35,231 nucleotides of DNA from Kiritimatiellia bacterium (GCA_024405335.1 JAKSOX010000002.1:1-35231); one strand, 5' to 3'; positions 17,273 through 24,863 are shown, counted from the first letter of the stretch. Made by a program: numbers and translations. Notes: a model not told the origin generated them from the sequence alone.

Positions 17273-17695
17273 GTGGAGTTCACATTGAACAAGGAGTTTT
17301 TCCGGCGGCATTTGGGCGTCGCGCTGCTGATGGCGGGGCTCGGGTGCTGGTTTTCGTTCGACGCGGCAGTCGCGTATCCGGCCCGCCGGGAGCCGGCGGA
17401 CAAAATCGCGCGCCAATGGCAGTTCGCCGGATTGTCGTTTCTGGCGGCGCTCGCCATCGGCGGGCATTTGCTGAAAGTCCGCCGCGAGACGCTGGCGTGG
17501 GACGACTCGGCGATGACGGGCTCGCTCACGGGCGGCAAACCGGCGGCCTTCGCGGACGTCGCCGAGGTCGACGACCGCAAGTGGCGCGGAAAAGGCGTGC
17601 TCGTCGTCCGCATGAACGACGGCCGCACGATCACGCTCGACGCCTGGCACCACCCGGAAGCAGAAGAACTGGCGAAGCGGTTGCTGGACCGCTGA
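17273..17695 (+). CDS. Small two-span membrane protein, 140 aa
   Basis: The GTG start has GGAGG at 17261-17265, 7 nt upstream. Two hydrophobic spans are at about 14-35 (LGVALLMAGLGCWFSFDAAV) and 50-68 (FAGLSFLAALAIGGHLL). A soluble C-terminal part of about 65 residues follows, with strands around LAWDDSAMTGSL, GVLVVRMNDGRTITLD and a closing helix. The layout resembles small bacterial PH-like membrane proteins, but the match is by shape only. It follows the radical SAM gene by 23 nt and is probably the last gene of that operon. The next gene converges from the other strand 31 nt away, with no obvious terminator hairpin between them. Confidence 0.6.
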   Translation: MEFTLNKEFFRRHLGVALLMAGLGCWFSFDAAVAYPARREPADKIARQWQFAGLSFLAALAIGGHLLKVRRETLAWDDSAMTGSLTGGKPAAFADVAEVDDRKWRGKGVLVVRMNDGRTITLDAWHHPEAEELAKRLLDR

Positions 17696-17726
17696 AACGC
17701 ATTTCGCTTCCGGGCGGCGCGGAGAA

Positions 17727-18224
17727 TCAGTTCTTTTCGGCGGGCTTCTTGTCGCCTTCTTTGGCGGCCTTGCGTGCCGCGCGCTTTGCTTCGTCGGCCG
17801 CGATCTTGGCCGACAGTTCCTGCTTGGCCTTTTCGAGCTGTTCGGGCGAGAGCACGTTTTTGGCGGCGATGACGGCCTTCATCTGTTCCTTGACCACCGC
17901 CTTGCGCAAGTCGTATATCTCGTCGATGGCCGCCATCACGGCGTTTTCGTCGATACGGTCGGCCTCGAACGCGGCGGCGTTCCGTTCCATCGCCTGTTTA
18001 TGCTTTTCGCGCAGGGCCTTGGCGGCGTCGTCGCCGGCCTTGCACAATTCTTTGATTTGGGCGATTTGTTCTTTGGTGAGGCCGATCTTCTCGGCCACCT
18101 TGCGGTCCTTGACGAGGCGCACGACGGGATCGTTGCCGGGTTCACGCGGCGCGGGGCGCTTGGCTTCCGCGGCGAAAGTCGCGCCAACGAGCGCGACGAC
18201 TGCCATCAACGAAAACAATTTCAT
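17727..18224 (-). CDS. Spy/CpxP-like periplasmic protein, 165 aa
   Basis: The ATG at 18224 is preferred over the one at 18230 because AGGAG lies 9 nt before the former and only 3 nt before the latter. A signal peptide (MKLFSLMAVVALVGATFAAEA) precedes an all-helical, highly charged body. The segment KIGLTKEQIAQIKEL resembles the LTxxQ motif of Spy/CpxP proteins, which are ATP-independent periplasmic chaperones and stress sensors. A second copy of the idea appears in NVLSPEQLEKAKQEL. The C-terminus is a Lys/Ala-rich tail. It is transcribed divergently from hisD from its own promoter. Confidence 0.65.
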   Translation of the reverse strand: MKLFSLMAVVALVGATFAAEAKRPAPREPGNDPVVRLVKDRKVAEKIGLTKEQIAQIKELCKAGDDAAKALREKHKQAMERNAAAFEADRIDENAVMAAIDEIYDLRKAVVKEQMKAVIAAKNVLSPEQLEKAKQELSAKIAADEAKRAARKAAKEGDKKPAEKN

Positions 18225-18248
18225 GGACATGACTCCTTTTTGCCCGCC

Positions 18249-18259
18249 ATTATATCACG
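18249..18259 (-). promoter_or_regulatory. Extended -10 promoter for the Spy-like gene
   Basis: On the minus strand, ACGTGATATAATGG has its TATAAT at 18254-18249. No -35 hexamer is seen at 17 bp. It lies back to back with the hisD promoter, about 85 bp away. Confidence 0.65.
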
Positions 18260-18330
18260 TTGCCACGGAAAACGCCACGTCACGTCGAACGCTCAAGCAC
18301 GCAGAAGTAATGCGCCACACGGCGCGCGTT

Positions 18331-18342
18331 ACGTGATATAAT
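18331..18342 (+). promoter_or_regulatory. Extended -10 promoter for the hisD operon
   Basis: ACGTGATATAAT has its TATAAT at 18337-18342 and no recognisable -35 box. The predicted start near 18349 leaves a leader of about 23 nt holding AAGGAG at 18355-18360, before the ATG at 18372. Confidence 0.65.
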
Positions 18343-18371
18343 ACGCGGCATTGCAAGGAGTGTTTACGGGC

Positions 18372-19670
18372 ATGATTCGGATAGTCGATTGGTCGGAGAA
18401 GAAAAAGGAAAGCCGCGCGGTGACGGCTTTTCTGCGGCGCAGCGCGTTTCCCGAGGATGCGGAACGGGCCGCGGCCGAGGTTTTGGCCGCGATCCGCGCG
18501 GACGGCGACGCGGCGGTGGCGAAGTACGTGGAGAAGTTCGAGGGCGCGAAGCTGTCGCCCCGGCGTTTCCGCGTTTCCGAAAAGGAGCTCGCTGCGGCGT
18601 CGGCTTCCGTTCCCGCCGGTTTGAAGCGCGCCGTCAAGGACGCGCACGACCGGGTGCTCAAGTTCTCAAAGGCGTCTTTGCGCGCGCCGTGGTCCATGAA
18701 GACCCCGTGCGGCGGCAGCGCTGGCGAGTTCTTTTCGCCGATGGACCGCGTGGGCGTGTACGTGCCCGGCGGCACGGCGCCGCTCGCCTCCACCAGCGTG
18801 ATGACGGTGACGCTCGCCAAGGCCGCGGGCGTGAAGGAAATCGTCGCGTGCACGCCGGCGGGCCCTTCGGGCACGCCGAATCCCGTGCTGCTCCACGCGC
18901 TGCGGCTTGCGGGCGCCACGGAAATCTACCGCGTCGGCGGCATCCAGGCGATCGGCCTGATGGCGTTCGGCACCAAGACGGTGAAGAAGGTGCAGAAGAT
19001 CGCAGGCCCCGGCAATGCGTACGTCACGGCGGCGAAGCGCCAGGTGTACGGCCACGTGGGCATCGACCAGGTGGCCGGCCCCAGCGAAATCGCGGTGCTG
19101 GCGGACGGCACGGTGGACGCGCGCTGGGTGGCGGCGGATCTGCTGTCGCAGGCGGAACACGGTTCCGGTTGGGAGAAGTCGCTGCTGGTCACGCACTCGC
19201 GCGCGTTCGCGGAAAAGACGCTCGCGGAACTCGAGGCGCAGACGGAAACGCTTTCTCGCAAGGCGCTCGTGCGGCGAGTGATCGACCGCGGCGGCATTCT
19301 GTTCGCGGTGACGCCCACGCTCGCGGAGGGTCTGGAGCTGGTGAACCGCTTCGCGCCCGAGCATTTCGAGATCATGTGCAAGGACGCGCAAAAGCTCATG
19401 AAGGGCGTCCGCGCGGCGGGCGCGGTGTTCTGCGGCGCGTGGACGCCGGAATCGGCGGGCGACTTCGTGGCCGGGCCGAGCCACGTGCTGCCCACGGGCG
19501 GCGCGGCGAACATGTTCAACGGTTTGACGTCGGACGATTTCCGCCGTCGCCACAGTTTCGTGGCGTTCACGCGCGAAGACCTGGCGCAGACGAAGGACAC
19601 GATCGCGGCGTTCGCCGCGGTGGAGGGGCTCGACGGCCACGGCCGCGCCGCGTCCATCCGTTTCGAGTGA
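18372..19670 (+). CDS. hisD: Histidinol dehydrogenase, 432 aa
   Basis: This enzyme catalyses the last two oxidations of histidine synthesis, histidinol to histidine, using NAD and zinc. Family signatures run in order: YVPGGTAPLASTSVMT (about 130), EIVACTPAGPSG, GGIQAIGLMAFGT, KIAGPGNAYVTAAKR, GPSEIAVLADGT, LLSQAEHG and APEHFEIM near the C-terminus. The length is typical. The ATG at 18372 is chosen with AAGGAG 11 nt upstream. An in-frame TTG at 18351 lies close to the expected transcription start and is less likely. It is the first gene of an eight-gene same-strand run, and no other his gene is present. Confidence 0.95.
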   Translation: MIRIVDWSEKKKESRAVTAFLRRSAFPEDAERAAAEVLAAIRADGDAAVAKYVEKFEGAKLSPRRFRVSEKELAAASASVPAGLKRAVKDAHDRVLKFSKASLRAPWSMKTPCGGSAGEFFSPMDRVGVYVPGGTAPLASTSVMTVTLAKAAGVKEIVACTPAGPSGTPNPVLLHALRLAGATEIYRVGGIQAIGLMAFGTKTVKKVQKIAGPGNAYVTAAKRQVYGHVGIDQVAGPSEIAVLADGTVDARWVAADLLSQAEHGSGWEKSLLVTHSRAFAEKTLAELEAQTETLSRKALVRRVIDRGGILFAVTPTLAEGLELVNRFAPEHFEIMCKDAQKLMKGVRAAGAVFCGAWTPESAGDFVAGPSHVLPTGGAANMFNGLTSDDFRRRHSFVAFTREDLAQTKDTIAAFAAVEGLDGHGRAASIRFE

Positions 19671-19693
19671 TTTGGAAACAAGGGAGACAAAAG

Positions 19694-19921
19694 ATGGAAA
19701 CGAATGAAGAACAGGTGTTGAAGGCGCTCGACGACATGCGTCCGATGCTGCAGGCGGACGGCGGCGATCTCGAGTTCGTGAAGATGGAAGGCAAGAAGGT
19801 GTTTTTGCGCCTCACGGGCCATTGCGGCAGCTGCCCGTTCGCGTTGATGACGCTGAAGGAAGGCATCGAAAAGAAACTGCAGGAGCTCGACCCCGAGCTC
19901 GCGGTGGAACGCGCGGAGTGA
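19694..19921 (+). CDS. NifU C-terminal-domain Fe-S scaffold protein, 75 aa
   Basis: This is a stand-alone NifU C-terminal domain (Nfu type). Helix VLKALDDMRPMLQADGGD and strands around LEFVKMEGKKVFLRL lead to the cluster-binding motif HCGSCPFALMTL with the C-x-x-C pair. A closing helix and acidic tail follow. These proteins assemble or carry a 4Fe-4S cluster for delivery to target enzymes. It lies 23 nt after hisD and 23 nt before iorB, whose enzyme contains Fe-S clusters in its partner subunit. The radical SAM protein upstream would be another client in the same cell. Confidence 0.9.
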   Translation: METNEEQVLKALDDMRPMLQADGGDLEFVKMEGKKVFLRLTGHCGSCPFALMTLKEGIEKKLQELDPELAVERAE

Positions 19922-19944
19922 TCGATTCGGAAAGGAAACGGAAA

Positions 19945-20535
19945 ATGAAGACCTACAACGTCAGTTTCGCGGGCGTCGGCGGGCAGGGCATTCTGCTCAC
20001 GGCGAATCTGCTCGGCCGCGTGGCGGCTTTGGCAGGGTTGGACGTGAAGAAGAGCGAAATCCACGGCATGGCCCAGCGCGGCGGCAGCGTGATGAGTTCC
20101 GTGCGTTTCGGCGACCGCGTGGCGTCGCCGATCGTGCCCGAGGGCGAGGCCGACCTGCTCGTGGCGTTCGACAAGCTCGAAGCGCTCCGGTCGGCGCATC
20201 TGCTGAAGAAGGGCGGCGCCGCCGTGGTCAACGACGCGTATTTGACGCCCGTCACGGTGTCCTCCGGCCAGCAGCCGGACGTCGCGGATCTCGCGGCGTC
20301 GCTCAAGAAGGCGCTGAAGGGCGCGCTCTACGTCGACTCCGCCGCGCTCGCCCGCGAGGCGGGCAACGACCGCACGGCGAACATGGTGATCGCCGGCGCC
20401 GTTTCCGTGCTGACGCCGTTCCCGGAAGAACTCTGGACGAAGGCGATGGAAGAGACCTTCACCGGGCCGAAGGCGAAACTGCTCGACCTGAACAAGAAGG
20501 CGTTCGCGCTCGGCCGCGCGGCCGTCGGCAAATAA
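19945..20535 (+). CDS. iorB: Indolepyruvate ferredoxin oxidoreductase, beta subunit
   Basis: This is the gamma-type (IorB) subunit of 2-oxoacid:ferredoxin oxidoreductase, which with IorA converts aryl pyruvates, CoA and oxidised ferredoxin to aryl acetyl-CoA. Seen motifs are FAGVGGQGILLTANLLGR at the N-terminus, KKSEIHGMAQRGGSVMSSVRFG, EADLLVAFDKLEALR and a C-terminal NMVIAGAVSVLTPFPEE. The length of 196 aa is normal. The ATG at 19945 follows an A-rich AAAGGAAA. The catalytic alpha subunit IorA, which carries thiamine diphosphate and the Fe-S clusters, is absent from this window. paaK follows after 15 nt, a pairing expected for aryl acetate metabolism. Confidence 0.9.
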   Translation: MKTYNVSFAGVGGQGILLTANLLGRVAALAGLDVKKSEIHGMAQRGGSVMSSVRFGDRVASPIVPEGEADLLVAFDKLEALRSAHLLKKGGAAVVNDAYLTPVTVSSGQQPDVADLAASLKKALKGALYVDSAALAREAGNDRTANMVIAGAVSVLTPFPEELWTKAMEETFTGPKAKLLDLNKKAFALGRAAVGK

Positions 20536-20550
20536 TCGCGGAATGTCGCC

Positions 20551-21828
20551 ATGGGAAACTTCTGGAACCGCGAAGCGGAAACGCTGAGCCGCGACGAATA
20601 CGCCAAACTGCAGCTGGAGGGCGTGAAGAAGTCCCTCGCCCGCGTCTGGAAAAACGAATTCTACCGCAAGCGCCTGATGAAGGGCGGCGTCGCGTCGCCC
20701 GAGGACGTGAAGTCGCTCGACGATCTCGCGAACCTGCCGTTCTTCACGAAGGAGGATTTCCGCGAGGCGTATCCGCTGAAAATGAACTGCGTCGACCGGC
20801 GTGACTTGATGGAATTCCACATGTCCTCCGGTTCCACGGGCACGCCCGTGGTGATGGCGTACACCAAGAACGACCTGCTGCAGTGGGCCGAGTGCATGGC
20901 GCGCTGCTACACGATGGCCGGGCTGGAGCCGGGCGACGCCGTCCAGATCATGCCGACGTTCGGCCTGTTCAACGGCGGCTTCGGCTGCTACCACGGCGCG
21001 CGCAAGGCGCATCTGTTCACGATTCCGGCGTCGAGCGGCAACACCGAGCGCCAAATCCGCCTGATGCGCGACTTCCGCACGAAGGGGTTCGTGTCCGTGG
21101 TGTCCTACGTGCCGCGGCTCATCGAAATGCTGGACAAGACGGACGACCCGCAGCTGCCGCATCTCAAGGTGGGCATTTTCGGGTCCGAGACGTTTTCGGA
21201 CGAGACGCGCAAGCGCATCGAGTCGCGCCTCGGCATCGAATGCTTCGACATCTACGGGATGACGGAGACGGGCGGCATCGGCACCACGGGGCAGGACTGC
21301 CCGTGCCATTGCGGGCTACACGTGTGGGAAGACCAGTACGTCACCGAAATCATCGACCCCGCCACGGGCAAAACGGTGCCGGACGGCGAATACGGCGAGG
21401 TGGTGTTCACCTCGCTCGCGCGCGAGGCGATGCCCATCATCCGCTACCGCACGCACGACATTTCGCGCATCGTCGGCCGCGAGAAGTGCGGGTGCGGGCG
21501 CACGTCGCTGCGCATCGACCGCATCACCGGCCGCACCGACGACATGCTCATCGTGAAGGGAGTGAACTTCTATCCGCGCCAGGTCGAACAGGCGCTGATG
21601 GAAATCCCCGGGGTGAAGGACGAATTCCAGATCATCCTCGAAGAGCGCCACGGCATGACGGACGTGACGATCAACGTCGAGGCGGAGCCCGGCGTGACGG
21701 GCCACACCGTGGCGAAGCATCTGCGCGAACGCCTCGGCTTCCTGCCGAAGGGCGACGTGTTTCCCGTAGGGGCGCTGCCGCGCAGCGAAGGCAAGGCCAA
21801 GCGCGTCATCCGCCGCGTGTTGGACTGA
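20551..21828 (+). CDS. paaK: Phenylacetate-CoA ligase, 425 aa
   Basis: This AMP-forming ligase makes phenylacetyl-CoA from phenylacetate, ATP and CoA. With IorB next door it probably acts on aryl acids from amino acids, perhaps in reverse to yield ATP and the free acid. Seen motifs are the phosphate-binding SSGSTGTPVVMAYTK at about 91-105, the adenylate-binding YGMTETGGIGTT at about 235, and IRYRTHDISRI. Others are CGCGRTSLRIDRITGR, VKGVNFYPRQVE and the C-terminal LPRSEGKAKRVIR with the catalytic-type Lys. The length suits the PaaK family. Confidence 0.93.
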   Translation: MGNFWNREAETLSRDEYAKLQLEGVKKSLARVWKNEFYRKRLMKGGVASPEDVKSLDDLANLPFFTKEDFREAYPLKMNCVDRRDLMEFHMSSGSTGTPVVMAYTKNDLLQWAECMARCYTMAGLEPGDAVQIMPTFGLFNGGFGCYHGARKAHLFTIPASSGNTERQIRLMRDFRTKGFVSVVSYVPRLIEMLDKTDDPQLPHLKVGIFGSETFSDETRKRIESRLGIECFDIYGMTETGGIGTTGQDCPCHCGLHVWEDQYVTEIIDPATGKTVPDGEYGEVVFTSLAREAMPIIRYRTHDISRIVGREKCGCGRTSLRIDRITGRTDDMLIVKGVNFYPRQVEQALMEIPGVKDEFQIILEERHGMTDVTINVEAEPGVTGHTVAKHLRERLGFLPKGDVFPVGALPRSEGKAKRVIRRVLD

Positions 21829-21848
21829 AGAAGGGAAAGGAACGGAAC

Positions 21849-22364
21849 GTGGAACTGATAGCGTCTTTTCAGGTGGACCACACGCTGATCGTGCCGGGCA
21901 TCTACGAGTCCCGCGTGGACGAGGTGGGCGGCGAAACCGTTACCACCTTCGACGTGCGCATGAAGCGCCCGAACGTGGAGCCGGCCGTGCATCCGAACGC
22001 GCTCCACACGATCGAGCACGTGGTGGCGACGTTTCTGCGCAACGACCCCGAGTGGAAGGACCGCATCGTCTACTGGGGGCCGATGGGCTGCCTCACGGGC
22101 AACTACCTGATCGTGAAGGGACGGCCGACGCCGCAGGAAATCCATCCGCTCGTGCTGCGGGCGTTCGAGCATCTGGCCGCATACGACGGCCCCGTGCCGG
22201 GCGCCACGGAGGTGAATTGCGGCAACTGGCGGCTGCACGATCTGGCGATGGCGAAGTGGGAGGCGGCGAAATACGCGGAGGCGCTCAGAACGGCGCCGTG
22301 CTTCGCGTATCCCACCGCGAAGCGCATCGTCACGGACAAGGGCGCGGTCTTCTACGATTCGTGA
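21849..22364 (+). CDS. luxS: S-ribosylhomocysteine lyase LuxS, 171 aa
   Basis: LuxS cleaves S-ribosylhomocysteine to homocysteine and DPD, the precursor of autoinducer 2, and closes the activated methyl cycle. The metal site is H53 and H57 in HTIEH plus C124 in VNCGNW. The catalytic Cys is C81 in GPMGCLTGNY, and E56 is the expected second catalytic residue. The N-terminal ASFQVDHT is also typical. The start is GTG at 21849 with AAGG about 8 nt upstream. The protein is near the usual 150-170 aa. It lies 20 nt after paaK and 4 nt before pncC. No Pfs nucleosidase gene is nearby. Whether AI-2 is used as a signal cannot be told. Confidence 0.93.
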   Translation: MELIASFQVDHTLIVPGIYESRVDEVGGETVTTFDVRMKRPNVEPAVHPNALHTIEHVVATFLRNDPEWKDRIVYWGPMGCLTGNYLIVKGRPTPQEIHPLVLRAFEHLAAYDGPVPGATEVNCGNWRLHDLAMAKWEAAKYAEALRTAPCFAYPTAKRIVTDKGAVFYDS

Positions 22365-22368
22365 CGCC

Positions 22369-22839
22369 ATGGACGCGGCCGAAAAACTCGTGGCGCTTCT
22401 GAAAGCGCGCGGCGTCACCTGCGCCACCGCCGAAAGCTGCACGGGCGGCGGCGTGGGCGCGGCGATCACCGGCGTGCCAGGTTCTTCCGAAGTGTATCTG
22501 GGCGGCGTGGTTTCGTACGCGAACAGCGTGAAGCACGGCGTCCTGGGCGTGCCGCAGACCGTGCTCGACACCGTGGGCGCCGTGTCTTCCGAAAGCGCGG
22601 CGGCGATGGCGGCGGGCGTGCGCGGACTCGTCGGCGCCGACGTCGCCGTGTCCGTCACCGGCATCGCCGGACCCGGCGGCGGAACGGCCGAGAAGCCCGT
22701 GGGGCTCGTGTGGTTCGGTTTGGCGACGCGGGACGGCGTCCGCGCGGAAAAGGCGATCTTCAGGGGCGACCGCGAACGCGTGCGCGCGCAGGCCGTGACG
22801 CACGCGCTGGGAATGCTCACGGTCGCCGCGATGGGGTGA
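22369..22839 (+). CDS. pncC: Nicotinamide-nucleotide amidase (CinA C-terminal domain), 156 aa
   Basis: This is a stand-alone CinA C-terminal domain, which deamidates nicotinamide mononucleotide to nicotinate mononucleotide in NAD recycling. Characteristic stretches are CATAESCTGGGVGAAITGVPG with the catalytic Ser, YLGGVVSYANSVKHGVLGV, VTGIAGPGGGTAEKPVGLVW and a C-terminal Arg-rich helix (RGDRERVRAQAVTHAL). The N-terminal CinA domain is missing, as in many short family members. It starts 4 nt after luxS with no clear ribosome-binding site, so translation is probably coupled to luxS. Confidence 0.92.
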   Translation: MDAAEKLVALLKARGVTCATAESCTGGGVGAAITGVPGSSEVYLGGVVSYANSVKHGVLGVPQTVLDTVGAVSSESAAAMAAGVRGLVGADVAVSVTGIAGPGGGTAEKPVGLVWFGLATRDGVRAEKAIFRGDRERVRAQAVTHALGMLTVAAMG

Positions 22840-22874
22840 TCGGCACCGCGCGAAACGGAAAAGGGCGCGCCTCC

Positions 22875-23543
22875 ATGAAGACGTTCGTGATCAGCCGCAA
22901 GCAGGACGCCGCCCGCCGGGCCGCGCTCGTGGAACGGCTGTCGGCGCTGGGAATCGCGTTCGAGCTCGCGGAGGGCGTCGACGGATTCGCCCTTGGCGAC
23001 GCGGAAAAACGGCGGCTTGCCGACTTCCCGAAAATGCGACGCGTGCTCCGCGTGCTGGGCGACGGCGAAATCGGCTGCGCCGTCAGCCACCAAAACGTCT
23101 ACCGCCGCATGATCGCCGAAAACGTCCCCGTCGCCTGCGTCCTGGAAGACGACGCGCGCATTTTGTCGTCGTCGGGCGAAGCGTGGGAAAACGGCCTGTC
23201 GGCCGGGGTGGCGGAAGACAAACCCGCCGTGAAGCTGTTGACGGATCGCGCCATCGGCGCGACTTGGGCGATCGGCTACGTGCTGAACCGCGCCGGGGCC
23301 GAGACGATGCTGCGGTTCAACAGCCCCGTTTTCATGGTGGCGGATTGCTGGGAAAGCGTTCGGCGCCGCGGGTTGCTGTCGGTCGTCTGGGACGACGTCC
23401 CCCGCGTGGGCGCCTCCGGTCTGCCCAGCGTCATCACGCCCGCGGGAACGCCGCCGCACCGCGTTCCGCTGCCGATGGATTTCCCTTCCCGGCTGCGCCG
23501 AGCTTTTTGGCGGCTGCGCTACGGCCTCGGTTTCAGGATTTGA
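22875..23543 (+). CDS. Glycosyltransferase family 25 protein, 222 aa
   Basis: This resembles LPS-type glycosyltransferases of family GT25 (LgtB/LpsA group). MKTFVISRKQDAARRAAL at the N-terminus, EIGCAVSHQNVYRRM and the acidic metal-binding motif CVLEDDARI are the standard family landmarks. A later TWAIGYVLNRAGAETML and a VADCWE segment complete the fold. Members add galactose or similar sugars to lipooligosaccharide at the cytoplasmic face. The C-terminus is short and basic (RLRRAFWRLRYG), consistent with membrane attachment. AAGGG sits about 8 nt before the ATG. It lies 35 nt after pncC and 33 nt before uxuA. Confidence 0.85.
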   Translation: MKTFVISRKQDAARRAALVERLSALGIAFELAEGVDGFALGDAEKRRLADFPKMRRVLRVLGDGEIGCAVSHQNVYRRMIAENVPVACVLEDDARILSSSGEAWENGLSAGVAEDKPAVKLLTDRAIGATWAIGYVLNRAGAETMLRFNSPVFMVADCWESVRRRGLLSVVWDDVPRVGASGLPSVITPAGTPPHRVPLPMDFPSRLRRAFWRLRYGLGFRI

Positions 23544-23576
23544 TTTCAACGTCGGCGTCGAAATGAGGAGGTGCGC

Positions 23577-24746
23577 GTGAAGCAGGGCTGGAGATGGTAC
23601 GGGGAGTCCGACCCCATTTCGCTGAAGGAAATCCGCCAGGCGGGCGTCACGGACGTCGTCACGGCGCTGTACGGGCGCAAGCCGGGCGAAACGTGGCCGG
23701 TCGCCGAAATCAGGCGGCTCGCGAAGAAGGTGCGCGACGCTGGCATGACGTGGAGCGTGGTCGAATCCGTGCCCGTGCACGAGGACGTCAAGAAACGCAC
23801 CGGCGATTTCCGGCGGCACGTCGCGAACTACCGCAAGACGCTCGAGAACCTCGCCGCGTGCGGCGTCAAAACGGTGTGCTACAACTTCATGCCGGTTCTC
23901 GACTGGACGCGCAGCGATCTCGCCCACGAGCTGCCGGACGGCTCCACCTGCCTCGGCTACAACGCCTACGAAGTCGCGGCGTTCGACCTTTTCGCGCTGA
24001 AGCGCCCGGACGCCGCGAAGGACTACGACGCGAAGACGAAGGCGCGCGCGAAGCGGCTGTGGGCGAAGTATTCGCCGAAGGAGCGAATGCGCGTGCAGAA
24101 GGCGATCCTGACCGGCCTGCCCGGGACGGTGGACGATTTGACGCCCGCGCAGTTCCTGCGCGAACTCAAAACCTACGCCGGCGTCGACGACGCGCGGCTG
24201 CGCGCGAACCTGTACGCGTTTTTGAACGACGTCACGCCCACGCTCGAAAAGTGCGGCGTCGACCTGTGCATCCACCCGGACGATCCGCCGCATCCGATTT
24301 TCGGGCTTCCGCGCGTGCTTTCCACGGCGGCGGACGTGCGCCGGATGGTGAAGGCGTGCCCCTCGAAGCACGTGGGGCTCACGTTGTGCACTGGGTCGTT
24401 GGGAGCGTCTCCGGAGAACGACGAAGTCGCCATTTTCCGGGAGTTCGCCGAGCGCGTGTTCTTCTGCCATTTCCGCAACCTCGAATACGAAGAGGAGGGC
24501 GTGTTCCACGAATCGCGTTGCCACCTCGTGGGCAAGACGAACATGCCCGAGCTGATGCTGGCGCTCCTGAGGGAGGAAAAACGCCGCGGCGCGGACATCG
24601 TGGTGCGCCCCGACCACGGCCGGCTGATGGAAATCGACAAGCGCCGCAACTGCTACTGCGGATACAGCTACGGCGGGCGTCTCGTGGGGCTTGCGGAGCT
24701 GCGCGGACTTGAAATCGGGCTGAAGGCGTTTTCCCGTGGCGTGTGA
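23577..24746 (+). CDS. uxuA: Mannonate dehydratase, 389 aa
   Basis: UxuA converts D-mannonate to 2-keto-3-deoxygluconate in glucuronate breakdown. Seen are WRWYGESDPISL, the TALYG barrel strand, SVVESVPVHEDVK and NFMPVLDWTR. Metal-site strands follow: CIHPDDPPHPIFGLPR, FCHFRNLEY and VRPDHGRLM, ending in YSYGGRLVGLAELRGL. The length matches E. coli UxuA (394 aa). GTG at 23577 is preferred over GTG at 23571 because GAGGAG ends at 23570, giving a 6-nt gap. It is the last gene of the hisD run, and links to the uronate-cleaving GH28-type module encoded at 2480-8299. Confidence 0.94.
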   Translation: MKQGWRWYGESDPISLKEIRQAGVTDVVTALYGRKPGETWPVAEIRRLAKKVRDAGMTWSVVESVPVHEDVKKRTGDFRRHVANYRKTLENLAACGVKTVCYNFMPVLDWTRSDLAHELPDGSTCLGYNAYEVAAFDLFALKRPDAAKDYDAKTKARAKRLWAKYSPKERMRVQKAILTGLPGTVDDLTPAQFLRELKTYAGVDDARLRANLYAFLNDVTPTLEKCGVDLCIHPDDPPHPIFGLPRVLSTAADVRRMVKACPSKHVGLTLCTGSLGASPENDEVAIFREFAERVFFCHFRNLEYEEEGVFHESRCHLVGKTNMPELMLALLREEKRRGADIVVRPDHGRLMEIDKRRNCYCGYSYGGRLVGLAELRGLEIGLKAFSRGV

Positions 24747-24760
24747 GCCTGGGCGGAACG

Positions 24761-24778
24761 CCTGCCGTGGACGGCAGG
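24761..24778. repeat. 18-bp inverted repeat after uxuA
   Basis: CCTGCCGT and ACGGCAGG flank a GG, giving a near-perfect palindrome 14 nt after the uxuA stop. With no T-run behind it, it is a weak terminator candidate, and may instead be a regulator site or a processing hairpin. Confidence 0.45.
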
Positions 24779-24794
24779 TCGCGACCACCACCCA

Positions 24795-24822
24795 GCCACA
24801 AGATTTGCCGCCACAAGATTTG
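24795..24822 (+). repeat. Tandem 13-bp direct repeat upstream of the HU promoter
   Basis: GCCACAAGATTTG occurs at 24795-24807 and again at 24810-24822, a period of 15 bp. The second copy ends 12 bp before the -35 of the HU-like gene. The spacing suits binding of a regulator to two sites upstream of RNA polymerase. Which protein binds is unknown. Confidence 0.6.
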
Positions 24823-24834
24823 TCATTTTACCCC

Positions 24835-24863
24835 TTGCAAAACGGGGATGAAAGCGGTATATT
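24835..24863 (+). promoter_or_regulatory. Promoter of the HU-like gene
   Basis: The -35 TTGCAA (24835-24840), a 17-bp spacer and the -10 TATATT (24858-24863) make a strong conventional promoter, as expected for an abundant nucleoid protein. The leader is about 43 nt. Confidence 0.75.

Noticed and set aside
18351..18371. TTG start for hisD extending it by 7 codons
   Set aside because: It would sit at the very 5' end of the message, while the ATG at 18372 has a proper ribosome-binding site and matches HisD length.
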